Below, piece by piece: positions 17,448-26,632 of a DNA stretch of 64,000 bases. The DNA is from Cupriavidus pauculus (GTDB lineage: Bacteria > Pseudomonadota > Gammaproteobacteria > Burkholderiales > Burkholderiaceae). The notes under the pieces are model-generated. The model worked only from the letters and a program-made list of their open reading frames with translations, was not told the origin of the DNA and searched no databases. The stretch lies in the NCBI RefSeq assembly GCF_008693385.1, contig NZ_CP044066.1, positions 1 to 64,000 of the forward strand, given 5' to 3'. Position 1 is the first letter of the stretch; each line of letters begins with the position of its first letter. The position numbers and the translations under genes were made by a program.

Positions 17448-17745
17448 ACATGTCCGCTGCTCGCCGCGCCCGTCACTCCATTTTCCCCAAGTGCATCCGG
17501 CGGCTGGTCCTTTGCAAACCAGGAATGGAGTGACGCGCCACGCTGGCTCGAAGTCGATGCCGGCCTCAGTGATTCACTCTCGTGGAGCGGATACACGGTC
17601 GGCGGAAAGCCGCTTAAATTTGGCGGGTTCTCGAGAGAGGTCGGGTCTCGTTTCATAGCTCTCTCGCATGCCTCAACGCGCGTCCCGTATGTTCAAGTCA
17701 AGCGACCCTGGATTGGCAATGTCAGAGATCTACAAGGTTGTTGAG

Positions 17746-17795
17746 TTGCATCCGAACCTGACCCACTGGGGCCTGTGGGTCAGGTCTCGGTGCAA
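17746..17795. repeat. Pair of inverted IS21-type ends
   Basis: TTGCATCCGAACCTGACCC (17746-17764) and its inverted partner (17775-17795, reading TTGCACCGAGACCTGACCC on the minus strand) are separated by about 10 bases. Two IS21-type terminal repeats face each other with no transposase between them, a scar of excision or recombination. Confidence 0.6.
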
Positions 17796-17966
17796 ATCAA
17801 CAACCATACCGAACGACAAATCGCGCTAGCGCCGTGTGAGCGACTCCCAGCCTAGCCAACGCATCCTGGCCTTTGCCTGAGGGAAACGCAGCGACTTTCG
17901 TCTATGCATAGGCCTGTCTCGCGTTGAGCACCCAGGAGCAAGCGTGTCATGGCGTGCAGCGCACCC

Positions 17967-18167
17967 TCAGGATTGATGAGTGCTTTGTGGAGTCGTCAGC
18001 TTCCATAGATCGTGCATGGCAACGTCATCGACCTCTACAAGGTAACCACCCCGGACATGCTTTTGTACTGAACTGAGAAAACCAAGCGCGCACAGATTGT
18101 TTAGGACTGACTCTAGGTCAGACGAATCACCGCCGAGATACTCGGCCGGATCAATGCGAATTTCCAT
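17967..18167 (-). CDS. Small acidic hypothetical protein
   Basis: 66 residues (MEIRIDPAEYLGGDSSDLES onward). The arrangement of a short N-terminal strand, an acidic helix and VLNNLCALGFLSSVQKHVRGG resembles small winged-helix-like or DUF proteins found near plasmid genes, but no family is certain. The start ATG at 18167 has GGGAG upstream. It stands alone. Confidence 0.55.
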   Translation of the reverse strand: MEIRIDPAEYLGGDSSDLESVLNNLCALGFLSSVQKHVRGGYLVEVDDVAMHDLWKLTTPQSTHQS

Positions 18168-18289
18168 AGTCGCTGTCTCCCGCTAAGTTCGAAGCTTAAC
18201 TCTCAACGACACGTCCACGCGATGGGGCAAAGTCCCAAGAGGACCGAGCCACGACTTTCCCCTCGGGTGCTGCTATGCCCAACTGTAAG

Positions 18290-19390
18290 CGCCACACCCT
18301 TTCCTCGCCGGGTGCCAGAGAAGGGTGTGGCACGCCGCAGCTTTTCGGCGAGCGGTGGATGGTCGCGCCCGATGCGCTCGGCGGCGAGTGTCAGGAAGCG
18401 TCACAGCACGGCGCGTAGCCGTGGTGTAGGGATCGGAGTGCTGTCCTCCAGATTGGCGAGAAGGGGGCACGCCGACTCCAGTGCGCGGGCGTCCACGGCA
18501 GTCCGCGTGCAAGCAGATATTGATCCGGCGCCGGGCTGGCCATGGACGGCAGCGCCGTCTTGCAACGGCGCTCGCCTTTGCCGAACAGATGCAGCCAGCG
18601 CTCGCCGCGCGAGCCCACTTCGATGCCACCCAGCGTGACGCCGACCAGCTCCGGTGCGCGCAGGCCGGTTGCGTACCCAGAATCAAGCAAGAACCGGAGA
18701 CGCGCCGCCGCATCGGGTTTTTACCCCTGCGACCATTCGAACCCTTCCGCGAGCGCGCGGAGGAGCGACCATTCTCTCTTTCGGTGAATACACGCGATGC
18801 GTCGAGATCCGTGGCACGCTGGGTGCCGCGCACCTTCCGGCCGGCAAACGGATTGGCCGGCACCTAGCACTGCGCAATTAGCCAGCGAAACATCGCGCTA
18901 ATGACGCCGAGCGCGTAGGCGATGGACCGCGGCGCCAACGCACCAGTGAAGGGTCGCCATTCCGGCGAAGGGCGAGGGCGCGCCGGGCCGACCCAGCGCG
19001 ACGTCGGCGCCAGCAGAAACGCCCGATAGGCCGTCGCGTCCTCGGAAGTGAGCGAAGAGAGTGGTTTGCCGCGCTCGAGAATCGCCCATAAGAGAAGACG
19101 CTCCGCCTCCTTGCGATACGCCCGCGCGGTAGCCGGCGCCTCATGCAGCGCGAGCCAGGCATTGACCGCGTCGTAATCATTGTTGGCGGAGAGCGAACAC
19201 ATGCGCCGGGGCGCCCGATAGTCGCCATGCGAACCGTCGATGTCTGCGGGCAGCACCAGATGCTCCCAAGGCGCGATGCGTATGGCATCAGCGGACATCA
19301 CCGGCGCAGCGAGCACCAACGCGCGCGCCCGCTCGGTCAACTGCGACGGCAAGTTCGACGATGCAGTGACGAAGTGTTGGAACATATGGG
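18290..19390 (-). pseudogene. Truncated, frameshifted copy of the large tyrosine recombinase
   Basis: This copy closely matches the intact recombinase at 20888-22600 but lacks the first 210 or so residues. It begins near LTERARALVLAAP, continues in frame through LSANNDYDAVNAWLALHEAP to FRWLIAQC at 18864, and then breaks into several frames (ANPFAGRKVRGTQRA; LLDSGYATGLRAPELVGVTL). The C-terminal HWLRH box and catalytic Tyr are not recoverable. It is joined to the truncated imuA at about 19390-19437. The site therefore records an insertion into imuA followed by decay. Confidence 0.85.
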
Positions 19391-19434
19391 CGAGCTTGCC
19401 TGGCGCCGGCCACGGCCAGCACTAGCACGACCTC

Positions 19435-19783
19435 GCCGCTCTGTCGCCCACAGCACATCCGCTGTACGCTGCGCGCGAATCCACATCAGGCGCTCTGGCG
19501 CGATGCCGCAGTTCGCCAGCGCATGCGTTTGTGGAGTGCGAGGGGGCATAACCAGCGCGATCGGACGTTTGGCGCTGGCCCGCAGAGCAGGGCGCAACAG
19601 ACACAGTTCCCGAATGCCAGGTTGCTGGACCAGCATCTCGACCAGCGTTCCGATTGGCCAGCCGCCACCGGGCAGTTCCGATGACAGTGACTTGTCGCCG
19701 GCGGGCACTGTGCGCAGGAATCCACGCGCCAGCTGAGTGGGCCAAAGTGCGGGGTGGATGGCTTCTGGGGCGACGGTTAGCAT
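19435..19783 (-). pseudogene. imuA: Truncated imuA (SOS mutagenesis cassette)
   Basis: The first 115 or so residues of an ImuA protein are intact: AIHPALWPTQLARG, LPGGGWPIGTLVEMLVQQPG, RLMWIRAQRTADVLWATE. After WATE the family resemblance ends and the DNA leads into a recombinase remnant. ImuA works with ImuB and DnaE2 in error-prone lesion bypass; neither partner is present here. The ATG at 19783 has GGAG at proper spacing, and a near-perfect LexA box lies 26 bp upstream, so the promoter region survives although the gene is broken. Confidence 0.85.
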
Positions 19784-19808
19784 GATGGTCTCCGTCCCGG
19801 GAAGTGCA

Positions 19809-19824
19809 CTGTATATTCATACAG
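19809..19824. promoter_or_regulatory. LexA (SOS) box upstream of imuA
   Basis: CTGTATATTCATACAG matches the proteobacterial LexA consensus CTGT-N8-ACAG with a largely symmetrical AT core. It is placed just upstream of the truncated imuA on the minus strand. Confidence 0.9.
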
Positions 19825-19973
19825 TATTTGCACTTTTTTGCGGAGAGAGACTTCCCGGGCACGCCTGACGTAGCCGACTGCCTTGCGCTCAATTTTCTGC
19901 AGCTTATGCCGATGACTCAAGTCTCTGCGTTTTCTTCGTCGGCACAATCACAGCAACGGGTCGAGCACTCTCA

Positions 19974-20189
19974 ATGGTTCATCTCAAGCAAGTCCGCCGT
20001 GTGTCCGTACTTCCTATCAGGGAGAACTGGCACGCTACGCCGCTGTTCGAGAACGGCACGGCCGGCAAAAGTCAGCGCTTCACCGAGGCAAGTGCGGCAT
20101 GGGATTGGGCCGTCACCATCTTCCCCGGAGTTCCGGTCTCGATTCAGACCATCAGGCGCCGCAGTGTGTATGCGGCGGGGCAGAAGTAG
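19974..20189 (+). CDS. Small hypothetical protein
   Basis: 71 residues starting MVHLKQVRRVSVLPIRENW, with alternating hydrophobic and polar residues and two Trp close together (AAWDWAVTIFPG). It looks like a compact folded domain rather than a chance frame, but no family is recognised. The ribosome binding site is poor. It is divergent from the imuA remnant. Confidence 0.45.
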   Translation: MVHLKQVRRVSVLPIRENWHATPLFENGTAGKSQRFTEASAAWDWAVTIFPGVPVSIQTIRRRSVYAAGQK

Positions 20190-20267
20190 GCGGTCCGGAG
20201 CCGCTTCACCCGCAATGTCCAAGGGCCGAAATCGGCCAGAAGGAGACGCTCGACGCCAAGACATGAG

Positions 20268-20609
20268 TCATGGGATTTGAATGTCTCTACTCCAAATGGG
20301 CGCTAGGTACCCAAGCGCCAAGCCCGCAACCACGGCAATGGAATAACCGAGCGCACCTGCCTGAAGATGTACTGCGATAAGAACGCAGCCCACTACCGAC
20401 AGAGAAATCTGCCAAAGTCGAGGGAACCGGAACAACTTTGGCTCAAGTTCCGGCGCGGCGATTGCGCCCACAAAAAGCCCAGCCGAGCCGAGAAAAAGTA
20501 CGCTACGAAGGGAGTATCCGTGCGCCAGCCCCCCAAACACAATGAAGATAGCCGCGAACCCAAACGTGGACAGCGAAACGACTATCGCGAAGCGCATCCA
20601 GTCTGCCAT
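20268..20609 (-). CDS. Small multi-span membrane protein
   Basis: 113 residues from ATG 20609 (MADWMRFAIVVSLSTFG), preceded by GGAGCC. Four hydrophobic segments are visible at about 6-27, 32-50, 65-83 and 86-103, so it is an inner-membrane protein with both ends probably cytoplasmic. No catalytic or transport motif; function unknown. The open frame continues upstream to 20774 but that part lacks membrane character and a better start. Confidence 0.7.
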   Translation of the reverse strand: MADWMRFAIVVSLSTFGFAAIFIVFGGLAHGYSLRSVLFLGSAGLFVGAIAAPELEPKLFRFPRLWQISLSVVGCVLIAVHLQAGALGYSIAVVAGLALGYLAPIWSRDIQIP

Positions 20610-20887
20610 ATTAATTGAGGCTCCAATTTTTGATTGCCTTGCAAAGTGACAGAATATTAGACTATTTGCCGTATGAACCTGCTGTGGATCGATGATGGGA
20701 TCAACGGTCGCACATGAAGCTGCACGCCGGCGTCGCGCTACGGCCACGAGCAGATGCATGCGCGACCATTCCACACGATATGGAGCGATGCCGCCCGCGA
20801 GAACGTCTGTTTTGGGGAATCACGAAGGGCCGCTTAGGGTCGGGAGCCGCCCGTCACTTTGCTGCGGCTGCGTGCTAGCGAGATCTG

Positions 20888-22600
20888 CTACTTGCGCCGG
20901 AAGACTTGCTCGAGCTGATCGCTACGCTGAATGTCATCCTCGTGAAGGTAGCGCGACGTGGTCGTGATGGATGAATGCCGCAGGTTGTCGCGAACCGATG
21001 TCAGTGAGGCACCCCCCATGAGCGCATGGGTGGCATGGGTATGCCGGAGCCAATGCGGTGTGGCGCGCCGCAGCTTGTCGGCGAGCGGCGGATGGTCGCG
21101 CGCGACATTGTCGGCGGCGAATTTCAGGAATCGCTGCAACACGGCACGCAGTCGCGGCGTCGTGATTGGAGTTCCATCCTCCAGATTGGCGAGAATCGGC
21201 GCACGTCGGTCCCATAGCGCAGGCGTTGTTGGCAGTCCGCGCATAAGCAGGTATTGCTCCAGCGCTTGGTTCGCCATCGTGGGGAGCGCCACCTTGCCGC
21301 GGCGCTCGCCCTTGCCGATCAGGTGCAGCCAGCGCTCGCCGCGCGGTCCCAACTCGATGCCGCCAAGCGTCACACCAACCAGCTCGGCCGCACGCAGTCC
21401 CGTCGCATACCCGAAATCCAGCAAGAACCGCAGCCTCATAGCCGCGTCCGACTTCCAACCCTGCGACCATTCCAGGCCATCCGCGAGCGCGCGTACGAGC
21501 GCCCATTCCCCTTTGGTGAAGACACGCGAGGCGTCAAGAGCCGCGGCGCGCTGCGCGCCGCGCACCTTCAGGCCGGCGAACGGATTGGCCAGCACGTAGC
21601 ACTGCGCAATCAGCCAGCGAAACAATGCACCGATGACGCCGAGCGCGTAGGCGATGGATCGCGGCGCCAGCGCACCGGTGAACGGGCGCCATTCCGAAGA
21701 GGGGCGAGGGCGCGCCGGGCCGACCCACCGCGAAGTCGGCGCCCGCAGGAATGCCCGATAGGCCGTTGCATCCTCGGAGGTGAGCGAAGAGAGCGGCTTG
21801 CCGCGCTCGAGCATCGCCCATAAGAGTAGCCTCTCCGCCTCTTTGCGATACGCCCGCGCGGTAGCCGGCGCCTCGTGCAGCGCAAGCCAGGCATTGACGG
21901 CGTCGTAATCGTTATTGGCGGAAAGCGAACACATCAGCCGTGGTGCACGGAAGGTTCCGTGCGAGCCGTCGATCTCCTTCGGCAGCACGATATCGTCCCA
22001 AGGCACAATGCGCGCCGCCGCGGATGTCCTTGCCTGCGATGCCATGACGAGGGCGCGGGCTCGCTCAGTCAGTCGCGGATGCGCGGCAAAGAAGGCCTCG
22101 ATGACCCGCGCGCTTCGCTCCCCCAACCCGTCAATCGCCACCCACCACCGCCTACGCCGCGGAATCCGAATGGTGAGATCCGCGAGGGTATTAAGCCCAT
22201 GCGCCCGCAGCGCGGACGCTGCCCGGGCAGGCAACCACGTTTCGACGGCATCAGTGATCTGCGGCATCGCCGCGGGCAAATGCCGCAACGCCTCAATGGC
22301 GCGCGGCACCTCCGCGGAGCGACTGACGCGGCAATCAGCCGGGCAACCGAAGAGGGCGGCAAGCTCCTCCCGCTGCCCCGCGCGCGCGATATCCACCAGG
22401 TGCCGACGCAGCTCGCCGAGTACACCCCGCGCGGAGCGTCCCGGCGTCAGCGCGTCCGGCCAGAACCGCTCGATAGCCATGCGTGAAGGGGCGCCCTCAT
22501 ACCAGGCGCGCAACGCCGCCAATGCATCGGCCGAAGGAAACGCGGCAGCTGTCGCGACGGGGGATGGTCCGGGGAGGGCGGTAAGGGGGCGGCGAGGCAT
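20888..22600 (-). CDS. Large tyrosine site-specific recombinase (DUF3701-type N-terminus)
   Basis: 570 residues from ATG 22600. Residues about 1-210 resemble the DUF3701-type phage-integrase N-terminal domain (LRAWYEGAPSRMAIERFWP; helix-hairpin-helix-like ALRAHGLNTLADLTIRIP). A SAM-like core-binding domain follows (about 225-350) and then the catalytic domain with Arg in YATGLRAAELVGV, HWLRHTHATHAL, LRHSSITTTSRYLHED giving R, HxxR, H and the nucleophilic Tyr. All catalytic residues are present, so it should be active in integration or excision of a mobile unit. A broken copy lies at 18290-19390, evidence of past duplication or repeated insertion. An att-like tRNA fragment lies 135 bp upstream. 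Confidence 0.92.
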   Translation of the reverse strand: MPRRPLTALPGPSPVATAAAFPSADALAALRAWYEGAPSRMAIERFWPDALTPGRSARGVLGELRRHLVDIARAGQREELAALFGCPADCRVSRSAEVPRAIEALRHLPAAMPQITDAVETWLPARAASALRAHGLNTLADLTIRIPRRRRWWVAIDGLGERSARVIEAFFAAHPRLTERARALVMASQARTSAAARIVPWDDIVLPKEIDGSHGTFRAPRLMCSLSANNDYDAVNAWLALHEAPATARAYRKEAERLLLWAMLERGKPLSSLTSEDATAYRAFLRAPTSRWVGPARPRPSSEWRPFTGALAPRSIAYALGVIGALFRWLIAQCYVLANPFAGLKVRGAQRAAALDASRVFTKGEWALVRALADGLEWSQGWKSDAAMRLRFLLDFGYATGLRAAELVGVTLGGIELGPRGERWLHLIGKGERRGKVALPTMANQALEQYLLMRGLPTTPALWDRRAPILANLEDGTPITTPRLRAVLQRFLKFAADNVARDHPPLADKLRRATPHWLRHTHATHALMGGASLTSVRDNLRHSSITTTSRYLHEDDIQRSDQLEQVFRRK

Positions 22601-22734
22601 GGGTGTGGCGTAAGTTTGCAACCCTGAGTTTGCCACACAAAATGATTGGTATCGATAATGTTTGTTATCGGTATAGCGACGCGTTCCAAAAGAAACTCGT
22701 CTCGCGCGCGGCGGAAGTTGAATCGGGTTCAAGC

Positions 22735-22758
22735 GTTCGAATCCCCCTCTCTCCGCCA
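22735..22758 (+). repeat. 3' end of a tRNA-Ser gene (att-site scar)
   Basis: The 24 bases from GTTCGAAT through TCTCTCCGCCA equal the T-loop, acceptor strand and CCA of a bacterial tRNA-Ser. No tRNA 5' part precedes it (the sequence to the left is unrelated), so it is a 3' fragment of the kind left as attL/attR by integrases that target tRNA ends. A P4-type integrase remnant starts 230 bp to the right. Confidence 0.75.
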
Positions 22759-22782
22759 AGAATAAGTACGAATTCATCCGAA

Positions 22783-22806
22783 GCCGTCCAACTGGGCGGC
22801 TTTTTT
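22783..22806 (+). terminator. Rho-independent terminator of the tRNA-Ser fragment
   Basis: Stem GCCGTCC, loop AACT, stem GGGCGGC (one G-T pair), then six T. It lies directly after the tRNA 3' fragment, suggesting that a natural tRNA downstream region was carried with it. Confidence 0.8.
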
Positions 22807-22986
22807 GTTTTCTATCCCTTATGCAGCAACGGCTTGCTGGCGATATGCTGTCCTAAGTAGTGCGTAGTCGTCCGTCCCCAGCCGGTGAAATCCTGGGTAC
22901 ATAGGGGGGAAACTGGCCTCATCAACGACACGCGGGGTACCTCAAGCGAGCGCGAACGCGAGCTTTGTACTTCGAGGACGAGGGCG

Positions 22987-24202
22987 ATGCCACGACTCAC
23001 TGAGATCTAGCTCAAGAACGAACAGCCTGGAGAGAAGGCCCGCAAGATTTACGACGAGCGCGGGCTCTTCCTGCTCGTCAACCCGGACGGTTCGATGTAC
23101 TGGCGCGTGCGCTACACGCTCGACGGGAAGGAGAAGCTGACGCAGGTCGGTGTCTATCGGAAGAAGGGCACAGAGCGGGTCACGATGCGCCTTTCCAAGG
23201 CGCGCGAGCGACGCGACGAGCTACGCGATCTGCTGAGCCGGGGTTTGGACCCCTCGGCCCGGGCGGCGCGAGGCGTACGTTGGCCGTTGTGGTTGAAGAG
23301 TGGATTGAGGCGTACCGCCTCGGCTGGTCCGTGCAGCACGCACACCAGAACTGGCAGTCGTTACGGGACCAACCACGTCCTCCCAATCATCGGAGCGAAG
23401 CCGATGCGAACGATTGGGACCGCCGGCATCCTCACCGTCCTCCAGAAAATGCTTGCAGAAGGGAAGGCAGAGACTGCGCGGCGAGTTCGTCAACGCTTGG
23501 CCGGCGTCTTCCAGTTCGCAGTCCTGCGCGAGTACATCGATCGTGACCCGGTGCCGCTCGTCGCCAAGGAGTTCACCGAACTCCGCGCTCAGGCTCTCAA
23601 GATCAACCCTACCGAGTCGTTCGCTTGTATAAGCCGCGAGGAACTGCCGGCGCTGTTGCGAGTCATGAGTGCGTATCCAGGCATCGTGGTCCGCATCGCG
23701 CTCAGGCTGACCATGCTTACGCTCGCCAGGACGAAGGAAATCCGCGGCGCAACGTGGGCGGAGTTTCACGATGTCGATGGCGATGCGCCGATCTGGCGTA
23801 TCCCGGCTGCACGGATGAAGGCAAATCGCGCGCACGACGTGCCGCTAAGCCGCCAGGCCGTCGAAGTTTTGAAGGAGTTGCGAGGATACACCGGCGATAG
23901 CGAGTACCTGTTCCCACATGAGCGGAAGGGTGACAGGTCGATGAGCGAGAGCGCGATGCTCTACGCGCTCTGGTCGATGGGGTATCGCGGCCGTATGACT
24001 GGGCACGGCTTCCGTGCACTCGGATCGACCATCCTGAATGAGGCAGGCTATTGCACCCGTGGTGATTGAGCGCGCGTTGGCGCACGACGTCAGCGATAAG
24101 GTCGAGGCCGCCTACAACCGCGCCGAGTATCTGCGGTAGCGGCGCGAAATGCTGCAGTGGCGCGCGGACGTGGGAGAGCGCCTCAGCAAGCTGACATCCT
24201 GA
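22987..24202 (+). pseudogene. P4-type tyrosine integrase, broken
   Basis: The start ATG 22987 reads MPRLTEI and then an amber codon (23008-23010) before LKNEQPGEKARKIYDERGLF, the standard DUF4102-type arm-binding N-terminus of P4 integrases. Two opposed frameshifts near 23270 and 23370 displace VEEWIEAYRLGWSVQHAHQN. A long in-frame stretch follows (LRLTMLTLARTKEIRGATW with the first catalytic Arg, GHGFRALGSTILNE), and a last frameshift near 24055 displaces the Tyr segment VEAAYNRAEYLR. It is preceded by the tRNA-Ser 3' scar, the normal position for such an integrase, so it marks a dead genomic island or ICE edge. Confidence 0.9.
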
Positions 24203-24272
24203 TCTTAGGGCGTTGCTACGCGACGTGACAGAGCGTACCGAGTAGCAGCGCCCTACCATAAAGCAAAAGCTC

Positions 24273-24812
24273 CTACAGGAGAGAATCGCGGTTCGCGGGA
24301 TTGCTCGATGGGGATTGCTGTTTGTTGTACAGGCGGATCGCCGCTTCGCTCAGTTTGCCAAGAGCCTGCTTTGCGCCATTTGTTGAAAATCGAAAAACAG
24401 CAAACCTGCCGCTCTCCAATCCGACCGCGAGACCAAATGGCTTGCCCCCATTCGCAACTTGATCCAATAGCTCATAGTTAGCGATGGCATAGCGATACTG
24501 AGCGGGGGAGTTAGGCGCACTCGATACACTTTGATCACAGATAAGATCGGTCGTCGTCGCACCCAGAGCGGAGTTGATCAACGTAGGAGATCGCGCACCA
24601 GGCTCACATCGGGTGGCGGTCACTAGAAACCAGACGCAGTTACCGGATTTAATGATGCACACCTTCATGAGCGCGCTCTGACTGTCGTTCACAACTCCAG
24701 CGTAAAGGTTACCATCATCGGTAACTCCGGTCTGCCAATCTCCGAACGTCGCGCCGCTAGCATGCCCGGCGAGTGCGATTAATACTGCCGTCAGACAGTG
24801 ACGGATGTTCAT
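24273..24812 (-). CDS. Secreted/periplasmic hypothetical protein
   Basis: 179 residues with a clear signal peptide (MNIRHCLTAVLIALAGHASG, cleavage after about residue 20). The mature part starts ATFGDWQTGVTDDGN and contains paired Cys; it resembles small periplasmic proteins of invasion-associated-locus-like character, but the match is loose. GGGAG precedes the ATG. The gene follows the lipoprotein gene at 24856-25296 by 43 bp in the same direction, so the two may be cotranscribed. Confidence 0.75.
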   Translation of the reverse strand: MNIRHCLTAVLIALAGHASGATFGDWQTGVTDDGNLYAGVVNDSQSALMKVCIIKSGNCVWFLVTATRCEPGARSPTLINSALGATTTDLICDQSVSSAPNSPAQYRYAIANYELLDQVANGGKPFGLAVGLESGRFAVFRFSTNGAKQALGKLSEAAIRLYNKQQSPSSNPANRDSLL

Positions 24813-24855
24813 TTAATGCTCCCGTGACTCCACTCGGAGCCAGCACGCTTGTCAT

Positions 24856-25296
24856 CTACCTTGCGCCGATCTGCTTGCGGAAGCGATTTAAGCGCTTAAT
24901 GTACCCCTCGCATCCGCCCAAGTTCCCTTCGTATTGACCTCGCATGATGCGGTCGTTTTCATCGACCTCCATCGTTACCGAGCAGTTGTAATTCACTGGC
25001 ACATAGGACGTACTGTAGGTGGTGGAAGAATAGTTGCCATATGCGCGCCCTACGTTGACGTTGCCGTAGGTTGTAGAGGGCGTTGTCACTGGGACGAACC
25101 CAGAGCTGGATCGACCCCATTGGATGTACCGGCGGCCGGAGATAGTTCTTTCGCCGCTTGGCATACCGAACACGTTGATGGCATCGTCGAGCGGTCTGCC
25201 CTGGAGCGCATTCATGCCCTTGTCGAATTGACCCCAAGTGGCGCAGCCGCCTAAAAGCAACGCACCCAAGCCCACACAAAGCGTTATTGTTCTCAC
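24856..25296 (-). CDS. Small outer-membrane lipoprotein
   Basis: 146 residues from a GTG with GGGGATGG upstream. Lipobox LLGGC at about 14-18 after a short signal peptide. The mature part has a SmpA/OmlA-like beginning (RPLDDAINVFGMPSGERT, YIQWGR) and a Ser/Thr/Tyr-rich centre, then CSVTMEVDENDRIMRGQYEG. This is typical of lipoproteins that carry a small hydrophilic beta domain. A decayed paralogue of its C-terminus lies at 31310-31476. Probably first gene of a two-gene unit with the secreted protein at 24273. Confidence 0.8.
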   Translation of the reverse strand: MRTITLCVGLGALLLGGCATWGQFDKGMNALQGRPLDDAINVFGMPSGERTISGRRYIQWGRSSSGFVPVTTPSTTYGNVNVGRAYGNYSSTTYSTSYVPVNYNCSVTMEVDENDRIMRGQYEGNLGGCEGYIKRLNRFRKQIGAR

Positions 25297-25517
25297 TACC
25301 CATCCCCTGTAAGCCTTCTTCTACGGTGCGGTTCTCGGCGGCGGAGATGTCTCCGCGTACCGCATTTTACGGGGGTGAGTTGCTGTGGAATCCCCCTGCT
25401 TTGGTGGGGAGTGACAAGATCGTATCGCCTCAATCTGGTGGGAGCATGCCTGCAAAGTCAGATAACTAACCTAGCGACGAGCTGATCGATGCCGCCCTAA
25501 AGCGAGTCCTTTTTGCG
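25297..25517. other. Intergenic, divergent promoter space
   Basis: No gene recognised; lies upstream of the minus-strand lipoprotein gene. Confidence 0.35.
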
Positions 25518-25736
25518 ATGGAGAGTGGGTCGCGCGCCGGGCGCGAGGGTATTCTCGTGGATCAGTTCGTTTCTCTCCTTGCAACGAAGGCGATTCGCAA
25601 AGCCGAGCGGGACGCCTGTGAAATACTAGGGACGCGGTGCGAGCGCTTCGGAGATCTGTTCTGTGATATCCAAGCTATCGCTGAGTTTCTGCATCGATCG
25701 CCGAGAGGGCTGTTCAAGGTTCCGGGGTTTCCTTAG
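25518..25736 (+). CDS. Small helical hypothetical protein
   Basis: 72 residues (MESGSRAGREGILVDQFVSL). The frame is open further left (DELIDAALKRVLFA) without a start codon, suggesting either a start at 25518 without a visible ribosome binding site or a truncated gene. It has a helical, charged composition and no known motif. The next frame (25740) follows directly. Confidence 0.45.
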   Translation: MESGSRAGREGILVDQFVSLLATKAIRKAERDACEILGTRCERFGDLFCDIQAIAEFLHRSPRGLFKVPGFP

Positions 25737-25739
25737 CCA

Positions 25740-26255
25740 GTGTGCCGCTGCACAGATCCAGCCGAATCGAGCGCCGTCCGATCAAGCATGCGGAGTTGGT
25801 GGCGCGCGTCGGATGTCATTGCGTGGGCTTATAGCTATCAGGAAGGCGTTAACCCAAGCCTGCGCGCGGAGGTTGAAGCTGAATTGCGGCAGGAGTGGTC
25901 CAGATGGACTATGCAGACTGCGGCAAGCGCAGTGGGCGCGAGGCGAGCGCTGCTGCGCGATTGCGGGAAGGCGGGTCGCAGCGGGGCAAGGGCGCCCGAC
26001 ATCCCCCATGCGCCGGCCGGCTGGATAGCCACAGGGCGATTGAGAATCACCGTTCGGTCTGGGCCCCGGGGCGACTTTCGAATCAGGGATGAGGGAACCA
26101 CAGTCGTCGAGGAACTCGTCGCAAAGCTTGTCTCATACATTGTTGACGCAATATCCGGCGCGCCCGAGCGTGAACGACAAGCTGCGGAGGCACGATCTGC
26201 GTACGAAGCGCAGCGCGAAGGCGACGCGCCTGGTGCGCCAGTGCGCGGTCGCTGA
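25740..26255 (+). CDS. Hypothetical protein
   Basis: 171 residues from a GTG, or fewer from an internal start such as the ATG of MRSWWRASDVIAWAY. The centre (SLRAEVEAELRQEWSRWTMQ) is helical; LRITVRSGPRGDFRIRDEG looks like paired beta strands, followed by an Arg/Glu-rich tail. No family recognised. It follows the 25518 frame closely and both may belong to one decayed unit. Confidence 0.45.
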   Translation: MCRCTDPAESSAVRSSMRSWWRASDVIAWAYSYQEGVNPSLRAEVEAELRQEWSRWTMQTAASAVGARRALLRDCGKAGRSGARAPDIPHAPAGWIATGRLRITVRSGPRGDFRIRDEGTTVVEELVAKLVSYIVDAISGAPERERQAAEARSAYEAQREGDAPGAPVRGR

Positions 26256-26632
26256 GTCGTCAGAATCGAATCGAACCCGGCGCGGCACGGCGCTATACCG
26301 CGCGCTCCCTGTAGTGCATTGGGCGTCGTGCTCGGCGGCGAGCGCGGCGCTTTCTTTTTGAATGGCATCCAACCAATGCTTCCTTGGCCCGCCCTTCAGA
26401 ATCTCCTGTCCACTGCTGAAAGGCGCAGGCCTACGAACGCCTCGCCGTCAAGGTGCTGATCAGAGGAATAAATCGCGGCGATTGCAACGGGTGCAGCAGC
26501 GAAGGCTTAAGCAGGAGATCAAATGCAGCCATCTATCGGCTGTGTATGAACATGCAACACGCTCGGCAGAGGGATTGACCAAGCTGCATGTGGGTTTTCA
26601 CAATGCGGCCATATCGACGGACAGGATTGAAA
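26256..26632. other. Intergenic, nothing recognised
   Basis: No convincing frame. A GC-rich hairpin followed by TTTCTTTTTG at about 26340-26360 could be a weak terminator for the preceding genes. Confidence 0.35.

Noticed and set aside
26255..26330. Possible minus-strand tRNA (GGTTCGATTC-like segment)
   Set aside because: Only a T-loop-like stretch; no acceptor, D or anticodon arm could be folded around it.
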